A DNA stretch of 64,000 nucleotides, from positions 26,176,701-26,240,700 of the forward strand of contig NC_069136.1 of NCBI RefSeq assembly GCF_026914265.1, in the 5' to 3' direction. Below, in pieces: positions 12,801-22,989 of this stretch. Under the pieces are notes generated by a model. The model saw only the letters and a program-made list of their open reading frames with translations, had not been told where the DNA came from and ran no database searches. The translations under genes and the position numbers were made by a program. The first letter of the stretch is position 1, and the number at the start of each line of letters is the position of its first letter. The stretch comes from Mya arenaria (Eukaryota; Mollusca; Bivalvia; Myida; Myidae).

Positions 12801-13794
12801 CTTCACTTAAATATGCATTACATAAATAGCAGAACTCACATGTATTTAAACAACCGTCCCTGAAAGGCCCATCAACACAAACATCGCATGTATCTCCTGT
12901 GTAAAAGTCTCTACACTCACACATTCCATCAGTAGATGAGCAAGTGTTGTCTAAGCATCCAAGACTACATGGTTTTGAACAGTCTTCACCATAACGCCCA
13001 TTTTCACATACGTCGCATGTATCTCCTGTGTAAAATTCTTTACAATCGCACTTCCCATCAGTAAAAGAGCAAGTATGTTCTAAGCAGCCTAGACTACACT
13101 TTTTAGAACATTCATCACCATATCGACCTTCTATACAGTATTCACATTTTTCACCACTATAATTATTCTTGCAGTTGCATGATCCATCTGATGAACTGCA
13201 GTTGTCCTTAGCACAACCTCCACTGCATTTAAAAGAGCAATTTGCCCCATAATAGCCATCTACACATGATTCACACGTTTTCCCAGTGAAATTAGGCTCA
13301 CACAAACATGTTCCGTTAGGGTAACATTCGTCTCCATTGCACCCAGAAGAACATGTTTGATTACTGTTTGAGCAGTTTGCACCATATCGGCCATCAACAC
13401 ATGAGTCACATTTACTTCCAGCAAAATTAGGCTTACAAGTATCACAGTATCCATTATTGTCACATTTATTGTCATCACATCCAGAAGAACAAGTATTTTT
13501 ACATTTACTCTCCAGCCCATAATATCCATCTTTACAATAATGACAGTTTGTATAGTTGGAGCATATGCATGTTAGAGAAGTGCATATGAACTTGCAGTTC
13601 CCACTAATGTTCCAATATCCTGCCTCGCATGAACCACAGTCCAAATGTGAAACGCAGAAACAATGAGGATATAAACATAAATGTTCACAGTTGTCACCAT
13701 ATTTTCCGGGTGGACATGTTCCAAAAACCACTACCTGTATTAAGCACAATACAACTAATATGATTATCATTGTGTTTTTCAAATTTTTGTTCAA
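3349..13794 (-). CDS. Receptor-type protein tyrosine phosphatase with multi-EGF ectodomain (gene 1, complete, 21 exons)
   Basis: Single-pass cell-surface receptor predicted to dephosphorylate phosphotyrosine proteins under the membrane. Exons (minus strand, 5' to 3'): 13794-12840, 12397-12277, 12149-12121, 11909-11814, 11503-11345, 11097-10934, 10746-10659, 10398-10334, 10138-10102, 9832-9729, 9519-9394, 8244-8096, 7802-7667, 7138-7010, 6862-6760, 5711-5635, 5479-5345, 5073-4933, 4721-4564, 3929-3794, 3456-3349. Every intron is GT-AG, all phases join, and the sum is 3216 bp, giving 1071 residues plus TAA. Order: signal peptide 1 to about 24, EGF repeats to about 318, TM about 333-356, juxtamembrane to about 508, PTP D1 about 509-770, PTP D2 about 800-1060. 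The 37-bp and 136-bp PTP exons match the usual exon pattern of receptor PTPs. Start chosen because the ATG opens a clean signal peptide. The ectodomain type (MEGF-like) joined to tandem PTP domains is not a classic vertebrate RPTP architecture. UTRs not resolved. Confidence 0.9.
7010..11097 (-). CDS. Gene 1 exons 6-14: catalytic PTP domain D1
   Basis: Nine exons encode a full PTP domain. Visible motifs in order: the substrate-recognition loop NRYKGIYPYD, DYINASF, AYIAALGP (Gln of the usual AAQGP replaced by Leu), the segment WQMIWQE with IVMLTNLVEDG, KCEQYWP, WPDKGVP with the general-acid Asp665, the P-loop HCSAGIGRTG with Cys697 as nucleophile and Arg703 as phosphate-binding residue, and the Q-loop QTTNQYEFL (Gln741, Gln745). 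All residues needed for catalysis are present, so D1 is predicted active. The P-loop is split by an intron between 8096 and 7802, after HC and two bases of Ser, the conserved intron position in receptor PTPs. Introns hold a GC-rich short element at 8521-8844. Confidence 0.93.
8521..8844. mobile_element. GC-rich short inverted-repeat element, copy A (in a gene 1 intron)
   Basis: Termini are inverted copies: TGCACCAGTCAATTGTAACC on the left and the complement of GGTTACAATTTACTGGTGCA on the right, about 22 bp. It is flanked on both sides by TTA, a likely 3-bp target duplication as made by PIF/Harbinger-type transposases. The inside is much richer in G and C than its surroundings and contains a G run near 8810. 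No coding potential. A second copy lies inverted at 59820-60135. Confidence 0.85.
11345..12397 (-). CDS. Gene 1 exons 2-5: transmembrane helix and juxtamembrane segment
   Basis: Four exons: 12397-12277 (121 bp), 12149-12121 (29 bp), 11909-11814 (96 bp) and 11503-11345 (159 bp). The first encodes a short stalk and a Gly/Val/Ile-rich helix (about residues 333-356, starting VGGIIGAVLVVVAV) followed by basic KQR, the stop-transfer signal. The 29-bp exon was placed by phase: the TM exon ends with two bases over and the 96-bp exon starts with two bases, so an exon with a 1-base start and 1-base end is needed, and this one fits with good splice sites. The 159-bp exon carries Tyr405 in LYEDI, aligned with the YETL motifs of genes 2 and 3. 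The 121-bp TM exon has the same length and phase as that of gene 2. Confidence 0.83.
11590..11745 (+). repeat. tRNA-derived SINE fragment (gene 1 intron)
   Basis: Contains a Pol III B-box-like sequence (GGTTCGAGCCC, about 11649-11659) preceded by a tRNA-like stretch, and a downstream tail resembling the copy at 41640-41815. It is not a folded functional tRNA: the acceptor stem is absent. Boundaries are approximate. Confidence 0.5.
12840..13794 (-). CDS. Gene 1 exon 1: signal peptide and EGF-like repeats
   Basis: One 955-bp exon encodes residues 1-318 and the first base of Ser319. Residues 1 to about 24 form a hydrophobic signal peptide ending before the first Cys (CPPGKYGDNC). The rest is Cys-rich EGF/laminin-type repeats with the recurring pattern GRYGxxCSKxCSxGC, then a DGxCxC segment and a YTGDTCDVC segment, as in MEGF10/Draper-like and SREC-like ectodomains. 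Several NxS/T sites suggest N-glycosylation. Presenting all repeats in a single exon is unlike the one-repeat-per-exon MEGF layout and suggests either intron loss or an intronless ancestral block. Donor at 12839-12838 (GT); phase 1 into the TM exon. The ligand cannot be inferred. Confidence 0.9.
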
Positions 13795-14900
13795 AATAAC
13801 TATTAAGAAATAAGATATATTTCTCTAACATTAATCAAAACTACAATGTCATTTGTTTATTACCGCAAAGTTATTCTACTACTGTTATATCTATTCGAAA
13901 CCTATCTTTTTGCAGTGACAGACAAGGAAGTAAAATATCCCGGGATACAGAAATTTGATTTATGTCTTCAATGTGAGATCAGATTGTAGTTGACGATTTA
14001 CTTCTATTGAGCGGTATAAATGCCACTATATTATCTGTGTGCCCCTGTTCAAAAGTAAAATCACAAACGCTTCGCAAACAGTCTAGACCGTGAGCTCGTT
14101 CTAATAGCTGTATTATTATTACTAACTATTAATATATACAAAAGGAACCCGTCCAGCAGTCTAAATTTTAACTGTGCGCTATTCAGAGGTACAATGGGTT
14201 ATACTTAACAGACAATAAACGAGAGACAAATAGTCACAACGAATCAGACATATATTATTTTCCATTACTTTTTCGGTACCAGTGCAACTCAAAAGAATGT
14301 AATGTTATAATGTAAGCGGATAAAATTTGATTTATTAAGACTTTAATCGGTTGTGTTTAACCAAATGTACTGCAAATGATGTTAAATGAGGAAGGCAATG
14401 TCGAAAACCATTGTGTAACAGGCGTGTAGCAGTTCTCTCAGCTATCGATGGGGCAAAGATAACTCTGACAATAAAGGGATAGAAAAAGGGCAAAACATGC
14501 TTTTTGCAATGGAAGATATAACATATTTTACTTATACTCTCGTTATATATTTGTTGACTGGTCAGCATTCTAAATACATCTTTATACAGTTAAGATAGTC
14601 TAAACGAAGCAAAAAAATATGATGCTATTTATCATCACTAGCTGATGCTAGTCACTTCCAATACATACTACGTATAACAATGCGGTTGAGCTAAACAAAT
14701 AATTATTTGAGTATGTTTAACACGTTTCGGAGAGTGGTACGGCAATGCCCGGCCTTCCTCTTTTCCTCAACCAATGCTACGCCAAAGCGTCATTTTGTAA
14801 ATGGAAGTAACATAAGTACATATGGTTTCGATAAACTTCCCTAAACACAAATAGTGAGCCATGCATTAAATTCAATCTTAAGTTTCATGCATATTCATTG
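13795..14900. promoter_or_regulatory. 5' flank of gene 1, probable promoter region
   Basis: The part next to the start codon (about 13800-14060) is recognisably similar to the 5' flank of gene 2 (about 24060-24310): both contain a stretch reading, on the minus strand, GTTTCG(A/G)ATA followed by a GTAGTA segment and a GCGGT(A/G)AT segment, in the same order. No clear TATA box or initiator can be assigned. The remainder to 14900 shows nothing recognisable. Confidence 0.4.
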
Positions 14901-14919
14901 ACAAATACATATTCATTCA

Positions 14920-14993
14920 TTAATTAATATTCATTGATTCATTGATTCATTCAATGATTCATTGATTCATTGATACATTGATACATTCATTGG

Positions 14994-15031
<38 letters not shown>

Positions 15032-15262
15032 CGTTCGTTCGTTCGTTCGTCCGTTCGTTCGGTCGGTCGTTCGTTCGTTCGTTCGTTCGTTCATTCGGTC
15101 GGTCGGTCGGACGGTTGTTCATTCGGTCGGTCGGTCGGTCAATCAGTCAATCAGTCAGTCAGTCAGTCAGTCAGTCAGTCAGTCATGCCTTGCCTTGCAT
15201 GCATTCATTCATTTATTCATTAATTCATTCATGCATTCATGCATTCATGCATTCATTCATTT
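14920..15262. repeat. Compound tetranucleotide microsatellite
   Basis: Successive tracts of related 4-mers: ATTG/ATTC, then GATT, CGTT, GGTC/CGGT, CAGT and finally CATT with GCATTCAT variants. Open frames across it (RSFVRSF-like, SQSVSQSV-like) are products of the repeat, not genes. Confidence 0.95.
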
Positions 15263-15805
15263 ATTTACATTGAATGATCTGAATATTTTCAATGCAAAGG
15301 GTATACAAAACCGCTTTACCTCCATACATCCTGAATACACTTATATACACTTTACATGCCTTTAACCCACTGGCAGTTCAATTGGTTATATAAATAGCCA
15401 ACCAGGTTGCTTATCTGCAGTGAAATTCAATGACAAGGATCTGCTGTACAGAATTCCATACCTCCTCATGGCAAGGTCTTCCGAGAAACAAATATGATAT
15501 CGAACAAAGAAGAATTTCGTAGCTTGTGTACTTTGTCTTACCCAAAATGCTTCTTTGTAGCCAATTAGTGGGGTTTAACTTTGGAATTGTTAAAAACTGT
15601 TTGCAAAATGTCCAAAAGGTAGTAAATTTCATGAACTTTGTTTACACATCTTTGAATTCATGAACTCCTTTACACCAGTATATATATAGCGACACGTACA
15701 GTTGTAAATTCCTAAAATGATTGTTTACAGTTGTATTTATACCTTAACAAAAGTTGATTTAGTTTTATCCTGTGTAAAACATTGCTTTTGTGACTTCTCT
15801 GCAGA

Positions 15806-15991
15806 TTCACTCACTCACTCGCTCGCTCGCTCACTCGCTCGCTCGCTCACTCACTCACTCACTCACTCACTCACTCACTCACTCACTCACTCACTCACTC
15901 ACTCACTCACTCACTCACTCACTCACTCACTCACTCACTCACTCACTCACTCACTCACTCACTCACTCACTCACTCACTCACTCACTCACT
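15806..15991. repeat. (CACT)n microsatellite
   Basis: About 45 near-perfect copies of CACT, with CGCT variants at the left end. Encodes artefactual LTHS repeats. Confidence 0.97.
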
Positions 15992-16661
15992 AATTGATTC
16001 ACTTAAAAAAATTCTCATTTATTTGTTTATGTAGTAATTTATTATTTTTTTTTAATTTAAGCTCGACTAATATCAAATAACATTTGATGGACGAGTTTTG
16101 ATTGAATCAGAAATGAAAACGAATTGTAAAAAATTCAAACTTTGAATAGTTTATATGAGATAATACTATTTTAATAATCCTTTCTTATTACTGTCTCCTT
16201 TAATTTCAGATCTGCGAAATGTAGAGTTTTGGCTAAAATCGGCAAATGAAAAATTATGAATCAAATATAACAAAACTTTAAAAGTACACTCGTATAATCA
16301 GGTGTTTAATTGTGAATATCTAAGAAAGTATAAAAGTGTTATACAATGCAAGATATTCAATTTCCGGATATTAAGCGTATTTGTACTTAAAGGGACTAGA
16401 TACCAGCATATAGAATGGGTATGAAAAATGAAAATTGTCAAAAATTTACATACAATTGACAGTTGATTTCTTTTTTTTAAACAAATCAATTGTGACCGTT
16501 TCCCCGACACCACAGTATCATTTGATTCTTAAACTTTTACTCAACGATTATTTTTACTATTGATTTGTTTTAAATTCACTTTTGCTTTGGTTTCGTTAGA
16601 CAAATAAATATGCATCCATATAATTATTATTGTCAAAATGACATACAACTTCAAATTAGTT

Positions 16662-16838
16662 AAAAGGGTTATTAGTTTTGAGTTTAGATCTAGGAGGAAG
16701 TGTTTTACTCGAGTGAATGTTATAACTTGCAGATTTAGATTTCACGAGGTGCAAGATGAGTGAAATCAAAATGTGCAAAAAAAACACGAAAATCGAATAC
16801 GACTTTCCGAATCAATATGCAATTCTAATAACCCTTTT
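16662..16838. mobile_element. Small inverted-repeat element
   Basis: Fourteen-base perfect inverted termini (AAAAGGGTTATTAG at 16662-16675; its complement at 16825-16838) enclose 149 bp of non-coding DNA. The size fits a MITE. No clear target duplication, so an older insertion or chance is possible. Confidence 0.5.
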
Positions 16839-17171
16839 ATTAGAAAATTCTGGTTACATTACTTTAAATACACATGTTTTTATAATAAATGACGATTTAA
16901 TTACGCACTTTTTGGTTTCATGACGTCAATTTAACATCGTAAAATGTTAAGCTTATGATGTGACGTGATAAGTACGGGCTACTGTGTTTTGCGTCAAGTA
17001 TTTTTTTGTGATTTTAGGATGGGTAAATATGAAAACAATATTATTTCAAGTTATTATTATCCGTAGTTAAAAATACAATTAGAATGATAATACATAACAA
17101 ATAACTATATAATGTGACCTAAATATTGCAAGGTTTTCGTAGTTTTATCCTAACGATATTTAGAGGTTAAT

Positions 17172-17302
17172 ACACGGCGTAGCCGGGCCGTTTAGTGATA
17201 ATTGGCCCGAGTGACTCATAATGGCCCGAGACGTAGTCGAGGGCCATTATGAGCACGAGGGCCAATTTTCACTCAACGGCCTGGCTACGCCGTGTATTAA
17301 CA
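17172..17302. mobile_element. Foldback (near-palindromic) element
   Basis: Two arms of about 60 bp are inverted copies of each other: the left begins GTTAATACACGGCGTAGCC, the right ends GGCTACGCCGTGTATTAAC. Internal GGCCCGAG / CGAGGGCC boxes are also mirrored, and the loop is only a few bases (ACGTAGTCG). GC-rich relative to its surroundings. It would extrude as a long hairpin; typical of foldback MITEs. Confidence 0.85.
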
Positions 17303-19229
17303 TCTTTAATACATATGTTTGTTTTTCTTATTTTGCAAGTTTAAAGTTTGCTTTTTAAAATTTACCTGCAATCCAGTTGAGCATTCTCATTTCGTTCTGG
17401 CTTGACTACGATGAGTTAACTCACTCTCAAATTAAATTTACTTTTTTATTATTTAGGTTTTGAGATTAGGCCAAACAGGCAAACCACATTTTGTTGTCAT
17501 TTTTATGTTCCCATTCCAATTTCAATCAATTCAATGAAAAATTCACAACGTCTATCCGAATTTTTATGTACGAATCACTGACATCTGTCTGATCATGTCC
17601 TGAATAACTGAATTCAATTCAATACACATGCACACTTAGCAAGTAGAACGACTCTTTGTACTTAAATAAACCAATACCTCGTAAAATTTATGTCAACATG
17701 TATAAACTGTTGCTGTTTTTCAAGTAAATTCAATTTTGCCGCTTCCTTTGTTTTGTTTTTTGAATGTCAACGCAGAATAAAAAAAACGCCGCCCTAACAG
17801 TCCATACTGGTTATCAAACACTAGCATATCGTCCTAAACTGCGTTCGCGTTTGCCTCCCTTTAGGATTTTAATAATAAATATGTTCAAGCAGATCAATAA
17901 ATTTTGATTTATTTAGTCAAGGCATTATTTTACAGTCACCAAAATTGATTTTAAGGCGAAAATTGAATTCACGTGCGAACGTTCTACGGGCCGCAAAATA
18001 ATAATCGAAATTCGGCCCGGGCAGCAAAACTGATAATCGCTGAGTCATGCAAATAATCGCGTAATCGCTGTACAAATGTGTTACTATATATAGTAACGTA
18101 TGTATTAAATTGCAATAATTTACATTACGTCAGGGCCAAAAAACTCTTGTAGGTCCGATGATTCTATGTGAGTTTGGGGACTTTTATTTGCACATTACAC
18201 ACACTCAATAATACTTGCAATGATAACAATAAAACCAAACAATACACCTTGCATGTAGTTTAAATAAACACCAAACTTGGTTTCGTTGAAATAAAAAAAA
18301 AACTATCGAGTTGTTCAAAGTGTTTGAGTAGCTATTGGCTTTTGTTGCATTTTTGGGTTATTCAAATTTATCTTTTTCCAAAAAGGTTGTAGGCCCGGGC
18401 CTACAAGCCTATATGTAGCTACGCCACTAGTTATCGTCGAAGAGGGATCTTTGTCGACAGTATAGTGTGATGTTTTACAGCCGATTGTTCGTTTCTTTGA
18501 ACATTGTTGTACGTATAACAATAGGTTTGTCCTGCTCGTGATTCTAACAATATTATTTTATGAAGATAATACATTTAGGTACGTGAGTATCAAGCTTACG
18601 ATGTAATCATCAAGTATGACCGTATATGGACTGTACAATGTTCTTGAATTAATAAAGCTTTTATGGAAACAAATCATCACTCATTTGCACACACATGCAA
18701 TCATAATGAACAACAAGCATCAACAATTGTCATATTGCAACTACCAGACATTCATTGTAGAAATATGAGCATTCACCGTTTGTGAAACATAATGAATGAT
18801 GTCATTTATAGCAATGCTTATTTACTAGCCTGAAATAGGGTAAATATTACAAATTGCATTCCATGTAGTAAATACGAGGTGATGCGCCTACAATTAGAAC
18901 GGAAAAAGTGATAAATTCGCATTTCCTGTAGAAGAATACCATGGTCAACAAGGTCAAGAGATTTACGAAAATCTTTAAAAAAAAATGGTTTCTACAATAT
19001 AACCACAGTCGACATCTTTAAACCCAAAATCCACTATTGTTTAAATTAATGTCATTATAATTTTATAATACTCTGTACATTTAGAACATTTGTTTTTCTT
19101 ATTATTAAAGTAAAGTGCTTCGAAAGTTAAACACCTCGAACGGTAAACCAATAGTGTTATTCTTTTTTGTTGTCGTTTCTCGACCTGTGTTGTCTTTTCT
19201 ACATCTTTTTGTAACTTTTAGCCAGTGTT
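17303..19229. other. Intergenic stretch, no gene recognised
   Basis: AT-rich, with only short unsupported open frames. No PTP exons were found here, although this is where gene 2 would carry them if it had the gene 1 architecture. Confidence 0.6.
18080..18097. repeat. Perfect 18-bp palindrome
   Basis: GTTACTATATATAGTAAC reads the same on both strands. It lies in non-coding DNA; could be the end or centre of an unrecognised element. Confidence 0.6.
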
Positions 19230-19235
19230 TTTATT
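19230..19235 (-). promoter_or_regulatory. Polyadenylation signal of gene 2
   Basis: AATAAA on the minus strand, 16 nt after the TGA stop of the gene 2 tail exon. Unusually close to the stop, implying a very short 3' UTR if used. Confidence 0.45.
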
Positions 19236-19250
19236 TCTTGAACGCTGCTG

Positions 19251-19627
19251 TCATTTTTTTAGCATCATGTTCGAGTATGAGTGAGAATCTGGACTAACTG
19301 TTAGACAATCCATTAAAATATTTATATTTTCGGAAACTTCACTGTCTTTACTTCCAGCTTGTCCTTTCCTGGATAACCTTTTGTAGGTATCACTACTCTC
19401 ATTGTCTTTTAAACAGGTTGCATGTAATATTTCATATGGTCCAGATTGGTCTCTCTCACCCCTTACAACATTCAAAAACTCCATTGTGCTTCTGTTAGGG
19501 CTTGCACCTTTTGTCATTCCAGATTGTCCTGTCGTGAACAACCTGGTGTAGGTATCCTTTCTGTCATTGTTCTCAATGCGGCCGGTATTTAATGTCTCAT
19601 ATGATCCGGGCTGAGTTGCATCTCCGC
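19251..19627 (-). CDS. Gene 2 cytoplasmic tail exon with two YxxL-x13-YxxL units
   Basis: 377 bp, 125 codons plus TGA, fully open. It holds two tandem copies of a unit of about 54 residues: SYETL, 13 residues, YTRL; then PYEIL, 13 residues, YKRL; each preceded by Q(P/S)G and followed by a G-Q-(S/A)-G segment. Paired YxxL motifs recall ITAMs, which Draper-type receptors use to recruit SH2 proteins, but ITAM spacing is normally 6-12, so the match is approximate; single YxxL motifs could also serve SH2 binding or AP-2 sorting. The open frame contrasts with the broken ectodomain. Confidence 0.65.
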
Positions 19628-19721
19628 CTGTAATATTTAAAAAATCGACATTAAAAAGTATTTTGTATGAAGATGTGCTTTATTAAATCTTTATATCTGA
19701 ACATCATTTGTGTTGATATAC

Positions 19722-19893
19722 AGTCGAACCCCGTTGGCTCGGACTCATAAGGACCGGCAAAAATACCTCGAGCGTCGAAATATTCGAGCGGGAATGCTTA
19801 CTTCAAGTATAAAGAAATCAGTTCTTTACATCAAGTTAGAGCCAATGATAAATTCGAGCCAAGCGAGTTCGAGTTAACGGAGATTTTCTGTAT
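19722..19893. mobile_element. Short inverted-repeat element, mariner-like MITE
   Basis: Ends are imperfect inverted copies: TACAGTCGAACCCCGTTGGC on the left, and on the right a segment whose complement reads TACAGAAAATCTCCGTTAAC. Both ends abut TA, the usual Tc1/mariner target. Contains repeated CTCGAGC/TTCGAGC boxes. Lies in the intron between the gene 2 juxtamembrane and tail exons. Confidence 0.65.
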
Positions 19894-20404
19894 ACGTCAT
19901 TTCACCAAAATTTCACCAATTACTAAAGCATTCAGGAATGAAACAAATATACTTTTAAAATGTTCGTTCAAAATATTTAACGTCGTACATACTGTAGTTA
20001 CAGTTGAATGTTTTAATAAATTATCACAAAATACAAAATTAAGTTTCCGTTATACCAGGAGTTGTAGTATCTCGCTCGTGTTTATAGTCTTGCGCTTTTT
20101 TATGATAATCTGAAATCGAATTTTTAACACGTTCAAACCAATATCAATGTGTCATTTGCAATTAAACAGCGTTAAAGTATAATATTCTTACCAGAATTTC
20201 AAAAAAAGAACTCACTTGGAAAATTACAGCGAAATATGTTACAACACTTGATTCATCTGCAAATTATATTATAGGTATATGCCTGGACATGATCAGTTAA
20301 AATGATCGAACACCGAAATCAACTTAATAATTATGAAATCCTATTTGAGCGAATGGGGCCAAAAGAGAATAGCTAAGAATAGCAATTTTATTTTTCCGAC
20401 ACAC

Positions 20405-20525
20405 CTTCGTCTAACCAAAACAGTTATAGCGACAGCAGCCACTAGCACTAATACAGCACCAATAACTGCCCCTGTAAGTGCACCAATTGGAAAATTGTCT
20501 GTTTTGTTGGGATGATTCTGCTCAA
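20405..20525 (-). CDS. Gene 2 transmembrane exon (intact)
   Basis: 121 bp, same length and phase as in gene 1. Encodes a stalk (EQNHPNKTDNFP), a helix beginning GALTGAVIGAVLVLVAAVA and a basic VRRR stop-transfer. Very close to the gene 3 TM exon (30970-31096), closer than to gene 1. Confidence 0.8.
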
Positions 20526-22989
20526 CTAAAAAAAATATATATATGGTTTTACTACCAGCATCATTAAAATTGTGTTGTGATGATATCTCTAGCACCTTAA
20601 GGCTTGCAGAGCATAAGGTCTTGAAGCAATATTGAGAATATGATAATTTATTGGGGGGTTTTATGTCAGGTTTTCGGTGTTTTACGTGCGACTTACAGAT
20701 GGCGGTGTGAAACAATGATCTTATCAAAACATTATTAAACGTATTCTGATATGTTATGTTTTAACCCGTTTTACTGTAAGCATCAAACGTAGACGCACAC
20801 GGTGCTCGGAATAAACTTTGACATCATAAAGTAAGAATTCGAAGCAGTTTTTCAATGAAATATCAGTTAATTCACTCATTATGTAGTCCAACATTTGTTG
20901 GCCACTTGGGGAACGATAAATGTGTCATTTTGTCAATCGTTTATTTCAACTTTTTCTTGCTTACACTTGTCAGTCCAAAATTAATTTGACATAGTGTTTA
21001 CAATGACACAATATACATGGCCTTGGTAGTATGTAAACTAGCGACTTTGGTATTTTTAGCAATCTTGTTGAGTACACAGCTGGTTTAACGACAGTATATA
21101 TGTGTACACAACTACTCGCCGTCAAACCGACCATGAACAAGTTTCATCTTAGTGACAGTTTCACAAACACACGTTCCCTCGACTGAAGAGCAAGGTTAAT
21201 CGCAGACTTGCCGTAGTGTATTCTTTAAACAGTTACGTCTATATATATCAATGTTGAACACAGACATTGCATTAACTCACAAATATTAATTACTGTCACA
21301 CTTTCCATCTACTGAGTATTTTAAGGCATCAGATAAGCCATTTTTAAACAGCCATGTCGTTTTGTACTATCGATTAAAGTTTCGCTTTTCTCACATTATA
21401 ATTGGTTTGAAATAAAACAATAAGCCGTCCATGGATTTTCAAGTTTCCGTCTCGCAATCATTACAGCATGACAAAAAAACAATTTCGTAAATAACGTTCT
21501 TCAGCACAAATAACACACACTCTCAGTCGGGAACAGGCGTTTTCATTGATTTATTGGTAGTATGTGTGCGTGTCTTTCGTACTGTGTATACAACTGTTTA
21601 AAATTAAGCCATTAAACAGTGTTTTTGATAAATTGTTTGCCACTTGGCTTGTCACTGTAGTAACCAATTTTCCATTGTTTAATATCTCTTAATATGCTAT
21701 ATTATTACATCTATTTTTACTTAACCCTGACCAAAACGTCTGATAACAGGTGCTTTGCAATCCGTCCTTGATAAAGAGACAGGTAGTATAGTTGGTGCAC
21801 ATGCAGATTCTAGAATGTCAATTCGTCGTGCAGTTTTACCATTTCTTCAAATACTTATATTGGCACCTCGCACGGTTTCAACGGGAAGTAAAACCAAACT
21901 ATACTGTTATTTTCTAGTGGCTTCAAAGAAGTATATTAAAGCGACAAAAATGCTGATGTGTTAACAGTAATTCATTAATCTCTTTTTTAAAGAAACGACA
22001 TGTTTTCAAAAATGTATGAATAACGTGTTCTGCTAAGATGAAGGATTGCAATACGATATGTGTTCTTATCCTGACTAATTTAGTGCAAACAGCTTGCACG
22101 GTAAACCTAACCGCGAAGCAAATCATTATTCGATTATGTCTAGTATAATCAGATTTTATTTTACGCAGATATTCAATCTTGAATGCTCAAGATCATAATT
22201 AGGTCTTGTAAATGGGAACAATTTTGAAATCAGTATTTAATATAGATCAATACGTAGGCATTTATTTCAATTATATACGAAGGAGCAATTTATAATCAAA
22301 ACACGTTGATATACTTTGTTTTCATGGTGATCTGACTGCACCTTTGTAACGTTACACATATATATGCCACTACTCGTACACTTGCTTCTGTTTAAAGTTG
22401 TTTTGAGAACTCTATACTACTATTCACACACATAATGCAATGAACACTTATAAATATACTAACTGAATATGGAATGCCAAGATATTCCTAATATTTTTTA
22501 ATTAATTCTTTATTTCCGGTTGAAAATTGTATATAATTATATACAATGCATTTGCCAAGGCCTCTGGTATATTTGATCTCTCTCTATTATATTGTGTGTT
22601 TTTTCTATGTTTCAAGTCATATTTTGATTGTGAACTGTACAAGTCAATTGACCTTATCTTAAAAAATATACAATGCATCATGTTTTGTTTGAAAGTGGAA
22701 ATACTTTTTAACGTAGTGCAATTGAGTAAAGATGTGCGAGCATCATACTTCAAAAACTGATTATAAAATTCATAAAGGACATATGCATGAGCGAGTCGCT
22801 GTTGAATTCTGCATTATTCAGATTTAAACAATCTTCCGTAAATGATGTCAAAATGTGACACACCTTGTCGAATAAATGCAGAAATGATATGTAAGATAAG
22901 CTAGAAAGGGGTTTGCATGACATTATTTTTTAAGCAAAACTTCCAATACAGTTTTTATTAAGGTGAATAAATTCGCTAACAGAACTCAC

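Noticed and set aside
13260-13529. Second minus-strand frame inside the EGF exon
   Set aside because: Out-of-frame shadow of the cysteine-rich exon of gene 1; same for 23409-23666 in gene 2.
15022-15273. Frames reading RSFVRSF and SQSVSQSV
   Set aside because: Pure tetranucleotide repeat translation.
15717-16034. LTHS-repeat frame
   Set aside because: (CACT)n microsatellite.
14000-19250. PTP exons belonging to gene 2
   Set aside because: Both strands were scanned for the P-loop, WPD and KNRY-type motifs and none was found; the gene 2 tail has its own stop and polyadenylation signal.
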